Part shown: positions 15,598 through 23,664 of the stretch, in pieces
How positions within the stretch are numbered: position 1 is the first letter of the stretch
Layout of the letters: the number at the start of each line of letters is the position of its first letter
Origin: Nocardia brasiliensis ATCC 700358
GTDB lineage: Bacteria; Actinomycetota; Actinomycetes; Mycobacteriales; Mycobacteriaceae
DNA length: 64,000 nucleotides
Direction: 5' to 3'
NCBI RefSeq assembly: GCF_000250675.2
Contig: NC_018681.1
Coordinates: 2,604,001-2,668,000, forward strand
Notes under the pieces: generated by a model
What the model saw: the letters and a program-made list of their open reading frames with translations, nothing else
Database searches by the model: none
What the model was told of the DNA's origin: nothing
Program-made: the position numbers and the translations under genes

Positions 15598-16599
15598 GTG
15601 ACTTTCGACAATGCGCGGGGCAGCTCGACCCCTGGCGGTCCGCCCCGGACGCAGCCGAACGTCTCTGCGACACCCTCGGTGGTACAGAGTTTGCGGACGC
15701 ACTCCGGTACTTCCGTGCCGTTTTCCGTCGAGTTCAATCCGCCCCGGGACGCGCCCGCCGAGGCGCGGCTGTGGCGCGCGGTGCGCCAGTTCGAGCGGAT
15801 GCATCCGGCGTTCGTCTCGATGACCTACGGCGCGGGCGGCTCCACCCGCGACCGCACCGTGCGGGTCACCGGCGCGCTGGCACAGGAGACCACCCTGCTG
15901 CCGGTGGCGCACCTGACCGCCGTGGAGCACAGTGTGGCTGAGCTGCGTTCACTGGTCGGTTCCTACGCCGATTCCGGGATTCGCAACATCCTGGTGCTGC
16001 GCGGCGATCCGCCGGGCGATCCGCTCGGCGCCTGGCAGCGTCATCCCGAAGGTGTCGAGTACGCCGAGGAATTGGTGCGCATCGTGCGCGATCTCGGTGA
16101 CTTCCACGTCGGCGTCGCCTCGTTCCCGCAGGGCCATCACCGCTCGCCCGACCTCGACTCCGACACTGCCTTCCTGACCGCGAAACTGCGTGCGGGCGCG
16201 GAGTATTCGATCACGCAGATGTTCTTCGACGTCGAGCACTACCTGCGGTTGCGCGATCGCGTGCTGAAGTTCGACCCGATCGAGGGCGCCAAGCCGATCA
16301 TTCCCGAGCTGATGCCGATCACCTCGCTGCGCACGGTGGCCAGGGCCGAGGAACTCTGCGGCCGCACGCTGCCCCCCGCGGTGCTGGCGCGCTTGCACCA
16401 CGCCGCGGGCGATGCCCCCGACGGCAACCCGGCCGCGGTCCGCGAGGCAGGCATCGAGATCGCCACCGAGATGGCCCAGCGGCTCATCGACGAGGGCGCG
16501 CCCTGCCTGCACTTCATCACCTTGAATTTCGCCAAGGCGACCACCGAGGTGCTCACCAACCTCGGCTACGGCGTCACCGCCGCGCCGATCAGCGCCTGA
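15598..16599 (+). CDS. metF: Methylenetetrahydrofolate reductase (Rv2172c type)
   Basis: MTHFR reduces 5,10-methylenetetrahydrofolate to the methyl donor for methionine synthesis. The 333-residue protein has the family core: VPFSVEFNPPRD, FVSMTYGAGGSTRDRT, VAHLTAVEHS, NILVLRGDPPGDP, EYSITQMFFDVEHY and APCLHFITLNFAKAT. It is the positional match of Rv2172c, an unusual mycobacterial MTHFR next to idsA2. The GTG at 15598 is supported by a leaderless promoter; a shorter form from about 15721 would begin just before the conserved core. It ends in a hairpin shared with the convergent hydrolase gene. Confidence 0.9.
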   Translation: MTFDNARGSSTPGGPPRTQPNVSATPSVVQSLRTHSGTSVPFSVEFNPPRDAPAEARLWRAVRQFERMHPAFVSMTYGAGGSTRDRTVRVTGALAQETTLLPVAHLTAVEHSVAELRSLVGSYADSGIRNILVLRGDPPGDPLGAWQRHPEGVEYAEELVRIVRDLGDFHVGVASFPQGHHRSPDLDSDTAFLTAKLRAGAEYSITQMFFDVEHYLRLRDRVLKFDPIEGAKPIIPELMPITSLRTVARAEELCGRTLPPAVLARLHHAAGDAPDGNPAAVREAGIEIATEMAQRLIDEGAPCLHFITLNFAKATTEVLTNLGYGVTAAPISA

Positions 16600-16627
16600 C
16601 CCGCCGCGCCCGCAGGCGCGCGGCGGG
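16600..16627. terminator. Hairpin terminator between metF and the convergent hydrolase
   Basis: A 10-bp G+C-only stem (CCCGCCGCGC and GCGCGGCGGG) starts right after the metF stop and ends 8 bases before the stop of the convergent hydrolase gene. Confidence 0.65.
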
Positions 16628-16634
16628 CGTCCGC

Positions 16635-18662
16635 TCACCAGCCGGTGGTGCCGCTCAGCGGGACGTTCACATAGCTCGGTTCCGCCGGATCCAGTTGCAG
16701 GTGTTGCGGTTTGAGGCCGGTGCCGTCGAGCATCGGCCGGATCGGCAGCCCCTTCGGATAGTTGCCCGCGAAGACGTCGAGCCGGAGCCGGTGTCCCGGT
16801 TGGAGTATCGCGTCGGTGGGCGCGAGGCCGAGGTCGAGTTGCGTGGCCTGGCCGGGCACGACGGTCTGCCGGGCGGCCAGCGACATGACCGGGAACGGAT
16901 CGGTGTAGGCCCCGTCGGCGGACCGGCGGCTCCTGCCGTCGTCGACGGCGCGCATCGACGCCATCAGTTGTCCGGTGCTCAAGGTGACCGAACGTCCGTC
17001 CGGCGCAACGTCGTTCAGCGTCGCGGTCCAGTAGCCGTCGGTGGCGTCGTGCACGGTGTTCAGATGTACCGCGATCGGTCCGGACAGCGTCGTCGGCTCG
17101 GTGACCGGGGGACTGGTGAAGGTCAGGCCGGAGACCTCCTGGATCCGGGCGTCCTTGCCGCAGCCGGTGAAGACGAGAATGCCTGCGGTGCCCTGGGTTC
17201 CGTCGGCCGAGCACAAACTCGCCAGGCCGGGCGCGACGGTCAGGCGGGCGTTGTCCGCGGTCGCCGCGGTCACGAGCGAGCCGTCGTGCGCGCTGAGCGC
17301 CGAGGTTCCGCTCGGCGCCGCGGATAGATACATCCGCCGGTGCTCGGCCTCCGGGCGCGGGAACTGCTCGGCCGTGGTCCAGCCACCGCCCTGCTGCCAC
17401 ATCGTCACCGGGCCCCACTGATCGATCCCGTTGTCGATGCCCTTGAGCCACTTGTCGAACCAGGCGCGCTGCAGCACGTCGATGCGGGGCGGCTCGCCCG
17501 GCTTGCCGCGCATGTCGAAGCCGGTGCTCACGTGATAGCCGTTGCCCATCACCAACTGTTTCTGCCCGGGCGGCAACGGAATGTCTTGGTAGATGCGGGG
17601 TTCGCCGTTGACGAAGTTGTCGTGCCAGCCGCCGATCACCATCGTCGGCACCTGGATCCGCTCGGGATGGCCGAGCCAGGCCTGCCGGATCGGACTGTCC
17701 GGGTCGAGCACGTTGCTCAGTTGCGGCGGAATGGTGTCGAAGGAATCGGCGGTCAGCGTCTGCAGCCCGACGTCGAGGAAGGACAGGGGGTCGGCGAGGC
17801 GATCGGCCAGCCATTGCGTGTCGAACCTGCCCTGTAGCAACGACATCAGGTCCGGCATGAGTTTGGCCGCGTTCACGACCAGCAGGTAGGGCAGCAGGAT
17901 GCCGATGGCCGCGCCACCCGGCGCGATCATGTCGCGGACCAGATCGTTGCCCGGCACCACCGGGACGATGGCTTTCAGTGCGGGCGGCTGCTTTTCGGCC
18001 GCCTGCACCTGGTTGATGCCCGAGTAGGACACGCCGTTCATCCCGATATTGCCGTCCGACCACGGTTGGGCCGCGGCCCAGGCGATGACCTCCGGGGTGT
18101 CCGACTGGTCTTTCGGGCCCCAGGGTTCCCAGTTGCCTTGCGAGAAGCCGGTACCGCGCACGTCCACCACGATCTGGGTGTAGCCGCTGCGAATCAGGTT
18201 GGGGTCCACCGAGAACACCCGGCCGAACCCGCCGCCCGCGACCCGGGTCGCGTCGGTCAGGCCCTCCAGCGGCGTCCCCGGCAATTCGAAGTCGCGCAGC
18301 AATCCGACCACCGCGTCGGACAAGACCGGCACCGACAGCGCGGTCTGCAGGACCATCGACCCGAGTTTCGTGTACGGCGTCATGTTCACGATGGTCGGGA
18401 ACGGCGTATCGATCGGGCCGTGCGCGTCGGCGGGCCGGTACACGTTCGCCTTCAGGACGGTCCCGTCGCTCATCGTGATGGGGACGTCCCAGTCGATATG
18501 GATGGACGGAAACCGTTGTGGCCCGTCGTGCAGCGCCGTCCACGCCGCGGCCCCTTCCGGCGTCGCGGCACCGGGCGCGGCCACGACCACCTGCGAAACC
18601 GTAAGCAGCGCAACCGCTCCGACGAACCATCGGGCCCAGCGGCGGCCAAGAGCAATCCTCAT
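16635..18662 (-). CDS. Secreted CocE/NonD-type alpha/beta hydrolase (X-Pro dipeptidyl-peptidase S15 family)
   Basis: The 675-residue protein starts with a signal peptide (MRIALGRRWARWFVGAVALL, cleavage likely after the AAPGAA region), so it acts outside the membrane. The hydrolase domain shows DVRGTGFSQG and the nucleophile elbow GVSYSG. The C-terminal third is a beta-rich S15 jelly-roll (PRPEAEHRRMYLSAAP onward, ending LDPAEPSYVNVPLSG). Families with this layout cleave peptides or esters (CocE, cephalosporin acylases); the substrate here is unknown. The ribosome site GGAGGAGGG supports the ATG. Its promoter is covered by a palindrome, so it is probably under tight repression. Confidence 0.85.
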   Translation of the reverse strand: MRIALGRRWARWFVGAVALLTVSQVVVAAPGAATPEGAAAWTALHDGPQRFPSIHIDWDVPITMSDGTVLKANVYRPADAHGPIDTPFPTIVNMTPYTKLGSMVLQTALSVPVLSDAVVGLLRDFELPGTPLEGLTDATRVAGGGFGRVFSVDPNLIRSGYTQIVVDVRGTGFSQGNWEPWGPKDQSDTPEVIAWAAAQPWSDGNIGMNGVSYSGINQVQAAEKQPPALKAIVPVVPGNDLVRDMIAPGGAAIGILLPYLLVVNAAKLMPDLMSLLQGRFDTQWLADRLADPLSFLDVGLQTLTADSFDTIPPQLSNVLDPDSPIRQAWLGHPERIQVPTMVIGGWHDNFVNGEPRIYQDIPLPPGQKQLVMGNGYHVSTGFDMRGKPGEPPRIDVLQRAWFDKWLKGIDNGIDQWGPVTMWQQGGGWTTAEQFPRPEAEHRRMYLSAAPSGTSALSAHDGSLVTAATADNARLTVAPGLASLCSADGTQGTAGILVFTGCGKDARIQEVSGLTFTSPPVTEPTTLSGPIAVHLNTVHDATDGYWTATLNDVAPDGRSVTLSTGQLMASMRAVDDGRSRRSADGAYTDPFPVMSLAARQTVVPGQATQLDLGLAPTDAILQPGHRLRLDVFAGNYPKGLPIRPMLDGTGLKPQHLQLDPAEPSYVNVPLSGTTGW

Positions 18663-18687
18663 CGATACCCTCCTCCATCAACCGGCA

Positions 18688-18717
18688 GAAATATACATGC
18701 ACGATTGTATGTTTCAA
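18688..18717 (-). promoter_or_regulatory. Promoter embedded in an operator-like palindrome before the hydrolase
   Basis: On the minus strand TTGAAA (18717-18712) and TATATT (18695-18690) are separated by 16 bases, a good sigma-70-type promoter. The palindrome GAAACATACA-N8-TGTATATTTC (9 of 10 arm positions match) covers it from -35 to -10. A TetR-like repressor bound here would block transcription. No regulator gene is adjacent. Confidence 0.6.
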
Positions 18718-18851
18718 GGGGGTTTCCGCTTACGCTCCCATTTACCGTCGGGCGCACCGATTCGGTGCGCGGTTCTTGTGCAGCGCGACGGAACTGCGGG
18801 CACGGTGGCACCTACTCGGTAGCGCCGCCGCGCCCGCGCTGCGCGTCGGCT

Positions 18852-20003
18852 TCAGGCGGCGCGGGCGGTGCGCAGGCCCCAGGCGTCGGCAAGGAGGCGG
18901 TGCGACTCCAGCCTGTCCTCGTGGTGATGGGTGACGCTGGTGACGAGCAGTTCGTCGGCGCCGGTGTGCTGCTGCAGTGCCGCCAGGCGGCTCGTGACGG
19001 TGCTCGGCGAGCCGACGAACTGGGTGGCGAGGCGATCGTCCACCAGCCGGTGCTGTTCCGGGGTCAGCGGCGGCGTGGTGGCCGGGTCGAGATAGTCGGC
19101 CGCGCCCGCGCCGCTGCGGATGCTGTGCACCCAGTGTCCATAGGTGGCGGCGTGCTGCTGGGCGGTTGCGTCGTCCGCGGCCACCACCACGTCGGCCGAG
19201 ACCACCACATACGGTTCGGCCAGCTGCGCGGAGGGACGGAACGCGTCCCGATAGGCTGCGACCGCGTCCAGCGCGGTGCCCGGTGCGACGTGATAGGCCG
19301 CCGCGAACGGCAACCCGAGCCGCCCGGCCAGTTCGGCGCTCTCTCCGGCCGAACTGCCGAAGACCCACAACTGTACCTGTGCGCCTTCGCCCGGAACGGC
19401 GTGCAGGGCAACGCCTTCGGGGCTGACGAAGCTGCCGTCCAGCAGCGCCCGCACCTCGTCGACCTGCTCGTCGAACGGCGGTGCCTGCGCGCCGCGCTGT
19501 TGCAGCGCACTGATCGAGGCGAGAAATTTCGAGCGATCGGTGATCCGGCCGGGGTCGAACGGGGGCGGCACCACCACGCCGTCCCTGATCTCGGTCCGGC
19601 CGGTCGCGGTGTCGACGCGAGGATGCCCACCCTTGGGATGCGCGGGCTCCGAACCGTATTGGCTGCGGCGGTGGCCGGAGCGGCCGAGTCCGAGATCGAG
19701 CCGGCCAGGGTAGAGCGCGTCGATCGTGCCGAACGCCTCCACGATCGAGGCCGAGGTGTGGTGGCCGACCTGAACCGCCGCCGAGCCCACTCGAATACGC
19801 GAGGTGGCCGCCGCGACCAAGCCGATCAGCGTGATCGAGGCGGAACTGGCCACCGAGACGAAGTGATGCTCGGCCAGCCAATACCGGTGGTAGCCCCACT
19901 GTTCCGCGCGCTGCGCGAGATCGACGGTGTTGCGCAGCGCCTGCTGCGCGGTGGACCCGGCGCTGATCGGCGCCAAGTCCAGGATGGACAGCGGGACCGT
20001 CAT
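18852..20003 (-). CDS. LLM-class flavin-dependent oxidoreductase (MsnO8-like)
   Basis: This is a luciferase-like monooxygenase of the single-component-looking type that begins PLSILDLAPISAG and contains YWLAEHH and RIRVGSAAVQVGHH, typical of the MsnO8-like branch. The 383-residue protein folds as the bacterial luciferase barrel and uses reduced FMN. The partner reductase is not visible in the window. It is the last gene of the minus-strand sulfur-type operon and its start overlaps the DUF1684 stop by 4 bases. The substrate cannot be read from sequence. Confidence 0.85.
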   Translation of the reverse strand: MTVPLSILDLAPISAGSTAQQALRNTVDLAQRAEQWGYHRYWLAEHHFVSVASSASITLIGLVAAATSRIRVGSAAVQVGHHTSASIVEAFGTIDALYPGRLDLGLGRSGHRRSQYGSEPAHPKGGHPRVDTATGRTEIRDGVVVPPPFDPGRITDRSKFLASISALQQRGAQAPPFDEQVDEVRALLDGSFVSPEGVALHAVPGEGAQVQLWVFGSSAGESAELAGRLGLPFAAAYHVAPGTALDAVAAYRDAFRPSAQLAEPYVVVSADVVVAADDATAQQHAATYGHWVHSIRSGAGAADYLDPATTPPLTPEQHRLVDDRLATQFVGSPSTVTSRLAALQQHTGADELLVTSVTHHHEDRLESHRLLADAWGLRTARAA

Positions 20004-20827
20004 GCCGTCCTCCGCTCCGATAGCTCGCCGTGCGGCAACCCGGGGTGCTGCTCGCCCGCTTCGATGGCCACCCGCAGCCGGTTCTGCTCGGGCGCCAGCG
20101 GGCAGGTCGCGAAATCGGTGAAGGCGCAGGGCAGATTCGCCGCCCGGTTGAAGTCGAGGCGCACCGTGCCGTCCGCCTCCGGCGCACCGACTGCCAGCGA
20201 GCGCGCCGCCGGGTAGGTGGTGACGCCGCTGGTGGCATCGGTGAACAGCAGTCGCAGATCGGTCGGGTCACCGAACGCGAGCACCCGCTCGGTGACCGCG
20301 CCGAGCGTGAATTCGATGGTGCCGGAAGCAGTGTGGTGGTGTTCGAGTCCGTCGACCACCGCGCCCGTGGTCACCGTCTGCGGCTCGTCGAGCGGCGTGA
20401 ACTTACCGCTCAGCACCCAGCGCGGGTCCGGCGCGTAGCTCGGGATGCCGGTGAAGCTCAGCAGCGTGGGCGCGGCCGGGTCGTGCACGCGCACCGCGTA
20501 CAGACCGGTGCGGCGGATCACCTCGAGTACCCGATCCTCGTGCCGCACAGTGAGTCCCGGCGCGCCCTCGGCGGGCGTGATGATCTGCACGCCGGCGATC
20601 CGCTCGCCGTCGTAGTCCAGCCGGTCGGCCGGTTGCGCGGTGATGAACACCTTGTCGTCGGTCACCCACCAGGTGCCCGGCACGTCCGGCAGCCGCTCGG
20701 GCTGATCGGTGAGCCAGTGCAGCGCGGTCAGGCTCAGGAAGCCGAGCGGGTCGCGCAGCTGGTCCTCGCGCGCGTGCTGCCACTGTGCCCACTCGGTTTC
20801 GAAAACGGTGCTGATGCTGGTCGTCAT
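20000..20827 (-). CDS. DUF1684 domain protein
   Basis: The 275-residue protein has the DUF1684 hallmark near the C-terminus, LDFNRAANLPCAFTDFATCP, with two cysteines and a conserved asparagine, followed by PEQNRLRVAIEAGEQ. The N-terminal half (WAQWQHAREDQLRDPLGFLSL) is also typical. The biochemical role of the family is not known to me. It overlaps both neighbours by 4 bases (ATGA), between two luciferase-like monooxygenase genes, so a part in the same oxidative pathway is likely. Confidence 0.85.
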   Translation of the reverse strand: MTTSISTVFETEWAQWQHAREDQLRDPLGFLSLTALHWLTDQPERLPDVPGTWWVTDDKVFITAQPADRLDYDGERIAGVQIITPAEGAPGLTVRHEDRVLEVIRRTGLYAVRVHDPAAPTLLSFTGIPSYAPDPRWVLSGKFTPLDEPQTVTTGAVVDGLEHHHTASGTIEFTLGAVTERVLAFGDPTDLRLLFTDATSGVTTYPAARSLAVGAPEADGTVRLDFNRAANLPCAFTDFATCPLAPEQNRLRVAIEAGEQHPGLPHGELSERRTA

Positions 20828-22194
20828 GACGCTCGTGCTCCTTCGTGGGCGGTGGTGCGGTGGTGGGGATGACGCAGACCGAGGTGGTCGCGCAGGGTGG
20901 TGCCGGTGTACTCGGTGCGGAAACTGCCGCGCTCCTGCAGTTCCGGGACGACCTTGTCGACGAACTCGTCCAGCCCGCCCGGGGTGAGATGCGGGACGAG
21001 GATGAAACCGTCGCTGGCATCGGCCTGCACATAGGTGTCGATCTGCTCGGCGACCGCGGCGGGCGTGCCGACGAATTGCTGGCGCGCGGTCACCTCGATG
21101 ATCAGCTCACGGATGCTGAGGTTTTCGGCCGTCGCCCGGGCCCGCCACGCCTCGGCGACCGCGCGCGGGTCCTTGGCGTGGCGCACCCGGCCGCGGGTGA
21201 TGTCCGCGTTGTCCGCCGGGTCGACGTCGGGCAGTGGACCGTCCGGGTCGTAGCCGGAAAGGTCACGGCCCCAGACCTGTTCGAGGAACGCGAGCGCCGT
21301 CTGTGGCCCGACCTGCTGCTGCCGGATGTGGCGAGCGCGCTCCTCGGCGTCCTGCGCGGAGTCGCCTAGCACGAACGTCGCGGCGGGCAGGATCTTCAGT
21401 TCGTCCGGTGTCCGGCCGTATTTCGCGAGACGGTTCTTGACGTCGGTGTAGAAGCGCTGCCCGGCCTCCAGCGTGCCGTGCACGGTGAAGATCGCGTCCG
21501 CGGCCGCCGCGCCGAACTCGCGGCCGTCGTCGGAATCGCCCGCCTGCAACAGCACCGGGTGCCCCTGCGGGCTCGGCGGCAGGACGAAGCGGCCCGCGAT
21601 ATCGAATTGCGAACCGCGATGGCGGGTTTCGGGGACCTCCCGGGCGAAGACGCCGGCCGCCCGGTCGACGACGAGCGTGTCCGCGGCCCAGCTGTCCCAC
21701 AGCTTGCGGGTGACCTCGACGACCTCGGCCGCGCGCTGGTAGCGCCTGCTGTGCTCCAAATACCCGCCGCGACGGAAGTTCTCGCCGGTGAAGGCGTCGG
21801 AGGAGGTGACGACGTTCCAGGCGGCGCGTCCGCCGGACAGATGATCCAGGGAGGCGAATTGCTTGGCCAGCTCGAAGGGTTCGTTGTAGGTGCTGTTGAT
21901 CGTGCCCGCGAGACCGAGCTTGCCGGTCACCCCGGCCAGCGCGTCGAGCACCGTGAAGGTGTCCGGCCTGCCCACCACGTCCAGGTCGTGGATGCGCCCG
22001 AGATGTTCGCGCAGGCGCAGTCCTTCGGCCAGGAAGAAGAAGTCGAACAGCCCGCGCTCGGCGGTCTGGGCCAGGTGCACGAACGAGGCGAAATCGACCT
22101 GGCTCTTCGACGCCGGGTCGGCCCATACCGTGGTGTTGTTGACGCCGGGGAAGTGCGCCGCCAGGTGGATGGGCTTGCGTGGTTTGCCGGTCAC
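20824..22194 (-). CDS. NtaA/SnaA/DmoA-family FMN-dependent monooxygenase
   Basis: The family contains nitrilotriacetate, dimethyl sulfide, dimethyl sulfone and N-acetyl-S-substituted cysteine monooxygenases, which use FMNH2. The 456-residue protein shows HLAAHFPGVNNTTVW at the start, ERGLFDFFFLAEG, GTINSTYNEPFELAKQF, SGGRAAWNVVTSS and GHPVLLQAGDSDDGREF, all diagnostic. The GTG at 22194 gives the family N-terminus; the open frame running to 22545 upstream is unrelated. Start and stop overlap the neighbouring frames (GTGA and ATGA). In a SAM-controlled operon, cleavage of a C-S bond is the most likely job. Confidence 0.87.
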   Translation of the reverse strand: MTGKPRKPIHLAAHFPGVNNTTVWADPASKSQVDFASFVHLAQTAERGLFDFFFLAEGLRLREHLGRIHDLDVVGRPDTFTVLDALAGVTGKLGLAGTINSTYNEPFELAKQFASLDHLSGGRAAWNVVTSSDAFTGENFRRGGYLEHSRRYQRAAEVVEVTRKLWDSWAADTLVVDRAAGVFAREVPETRHRGSQFDIAGRFVLPPSPQGHPVLLQAGDSDDGREFGAAAADAIFTVHGTLEAGQRFYTDVKNRLAKYGRTPDELKILPAATFVLGDSAQDAEERARHIRQQQVGPQTALAFLEQVWGRDLSGYDPDGPLPDVDPADNADITRGRVRHAKDPRAVAEAWRARATAENLSIRELIIEVTARQQFVGTPAAVAEQIDTYVQADASDGFILVPHLTPGGLDEFVDKVVPELQERGSFRTEYTGTTLRDHLGLRHPHHRTTAHEGARAS

Positions 22195-22292
22195 GACGCC
22201 ACCCCCTCGCGCCCTCCGGTGACGTGCACAGCCGATCGCCGTACCCGCGGGCACGGGTGCGGCGATCGGACCGCGGATGCAGCAGAGCTCAT
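22191..22292 (-). CDS. Bridging mini-ORF between two LLM monooxygenase genes (33 aa)
   Basis: The ATG at 22292 overlaps the upstream monooxygenase stop (ATGA), and its own TGA overlaps the downstream GTG (GTGA). The 94-base gap is therefore fully covered by a frame without internal stops. The peptide (MSSAASAVRSPHPC...) has no known domain. It is best seen as a coupling device; this is inference. Confidence 0.4.
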   Translation of the reverse strand: MSSAASAVRSPHPCPRVRRSAVHVTGGREGVAS

Positions 22293-23410
22293 GCGGAAGC
22301 CCCTTCCTTCTCGGTGTAACGGCTGACGGGACGGGACAGTCCGAGGCGGGCTCGTAATGTGGTGGAGGACACAGCGGTACGGCCCAGCGCGGGAAGGTGC
22401 CGCAGGGTCGCGGGCACTGCCAGCGGACGCAGCACCACCCCGTCGGCGGCTGCCGAGCGGTGCACGGTGGCGAGCAGATCGCGCAGCGCGGCCGCGGTGC
22501 CGAGGTGCCGGACACCGGTCTCGGCGGGCGGGGCGGCCCACCCATCCAGTTCGGCCACCTCCGCGCTGGCCGCGTCGGCCGACTCGGCCAGGTGCACGTC
22601 GAGGTCGAGCAGCACCCGCACCGCGTCGGGGTCGCGACCGGCCGCTCGCAGCGCCGTGCGCAGCGCGGTGCGGTGGCTTCGCGCCGCGTCCAGACCGGCC
22701 GCGGTGATGCGGATCAGATCGGCCCTTCGCACGGCGACACCTGTGCTCGGGTCATCGTGCGCGCGCACCGCGACGATCGACTGCCCCTGTGGCGAGCGCG
22801 GCGTGATCGAGGGCCCCTTCACCGCGAAGTGGTCGCCGGTGAAGTCGATGTAGTGCAGCTTGTTCCGGTCGATGAAGCGGCCGGTGGGCACATCGCGGAT
22901 CTCCGCGTCGTCCTCCCAGCTGTCCCACAGCCGGGTGACCACCTCGATCGCCTCGTCCGCCTCGTGCCACAGCGATGCCGCGTCCTGGGCCTGCTTGCGG
23001 CCGAAAGCCCTGGCCTGCTCCTCGCCTTCGGAGACGGTGACCTCCCAGCCCGCCCGGCCGAGCGTGGCGAAATCCAGGCTCTGGATGGCCTTGGCCAGAT
23101 GGAACGGCTCGGTGTGCGTCACGGGGGCCTGCGGGAGCAGGCCGAGGCGCCGGGTGCGCGCGGCGACCCGCGCCGCGATCGCCACCGCGTCGAGCCTGCC
23201 CCGGGTGACACCGGGGCCGCCGGGCTGCAAGCCGAACGAGTCGGGCAGGAAAACCGCGTCGGCGCCGGCCTTTTCGATCGCGGTGACCGCGTCGACCCAG
23301 TACCCGCCGGTGAACAGCTCCTCGGCCCGCGAGTCCGGCCGACGCCAGGACGCCGGGTGCGCTCCGGTGCCCGCGAGTTCCACCGCGAGAAAGAAGTCGG
23401 ATTCGGTCAT
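22289..23410 (-). CDS. LLM-class flavin-dependent oxidoreductase
   Basis: The 373-residue protein is a second luciferase-like monooxygenase of the operon. The motifs GADAVFLPDSFG, TRRLGLLPQAPVTHTEPFHLAKAIQSLD and GRAGWEVTVSEGEEQARAFG place it near the NtaA-like group, though it is shorter and more divergent than its downstream neighbour. Its ATG (23410) shares one base with the stop of a small upstream ORF (TGATG), and its stop overlaps a 33-residue bridging ORF. Reduced flavin must come from a reductase encoded elsewhere. The substrate is unknown. Confidence 0.82.
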   Translation of the reverse strand: MTESDFFLAVELAGTGAHPASWRRPDSRAEELFTGGYWVDAVTAIEKAGADAVFLPDSFGLQPGGPGVTRGRLDAVAIAARVAARTRRLGLLPQAPVTHTEPFHLAKAIQSLDFATLGRAGWEVTVSEGEEQARAFGRKQAQDAASLWHEADEAIEVVTRLWDSWEDDAEIRDVPTGRFIDRNKLHYIDFTGDHFAVKGPSITPRSPQGQSIVAVRAHDDPSTGVAVRRADLIRITAAGLDAARSHRTALRTALRAAGRDPDAVRVLLDLDVHLAESADAASAEVAELDGWAAPPAETGVRHLGTAAALRDLLATVHRSAAADGVVLRPLAVPATLRHLPALGRTAVSSTTLRARLGLSRPVSRYTEKEGASA

Positions 23411-23664
23411 CAGCAGGGTGCCTTCCAGTCGATGCACTGCCGCGCCGCGGGATGGGTTCCGGCGCAGCCGATGTCGGGGGCGAAGAAGTACGCGTGCTGC
23501 CACAGCGCGGTGGCGGCGGCGCGTTGCGGGGGCCGCAACCGCGTGTGCCACCAGCGTTTCACCGGTCCGGGCGGCGGCTGGGCGGGCTCCGGTCGACTGC
23601 GGCAGTGGGGCCGGTGCCCGGTGCGGACGAGTACCCGGCTGTGGCGGTAGGTCGGATCCGGCAT
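23410..23664 (-). CDS. Small hypothetical protein (84 aa) between the ABC ATPase and monooxygenase genes
   Basis: The frame begins in a one-base overlap with the ABC ATPase stop (TGATG) and ends in a one-base overlap with the monooxygenase start. That is the pattern of a genuine coupled gene. The peptide is basic and proline-rich at the front (RTGHRPHCRSRPEPAQPPPG), has an aromatic middle (RWWHTRL, WQHAYFFAPDIGC) and three C-terminal cysteines, the last at the very end. I recognise no family. It may be a small accessory protein or a filler frame. Confidence 0.45.
   Translation of the reverse strand: MPDPTYRHSRVLVRTGHRPHCRSRPEPAQPPPGPVKRWWHTRLRPPQRAAATALWQHAYFFAPDIGCAGTHPAARQCIDWKAPC

Noticed and set aside
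22195..22545. Extension of the NtaA-type monooxygenase to 22545
   Set aside because: The added 117 residues overlap the upstream monooxygenase gene and lack family similarity.
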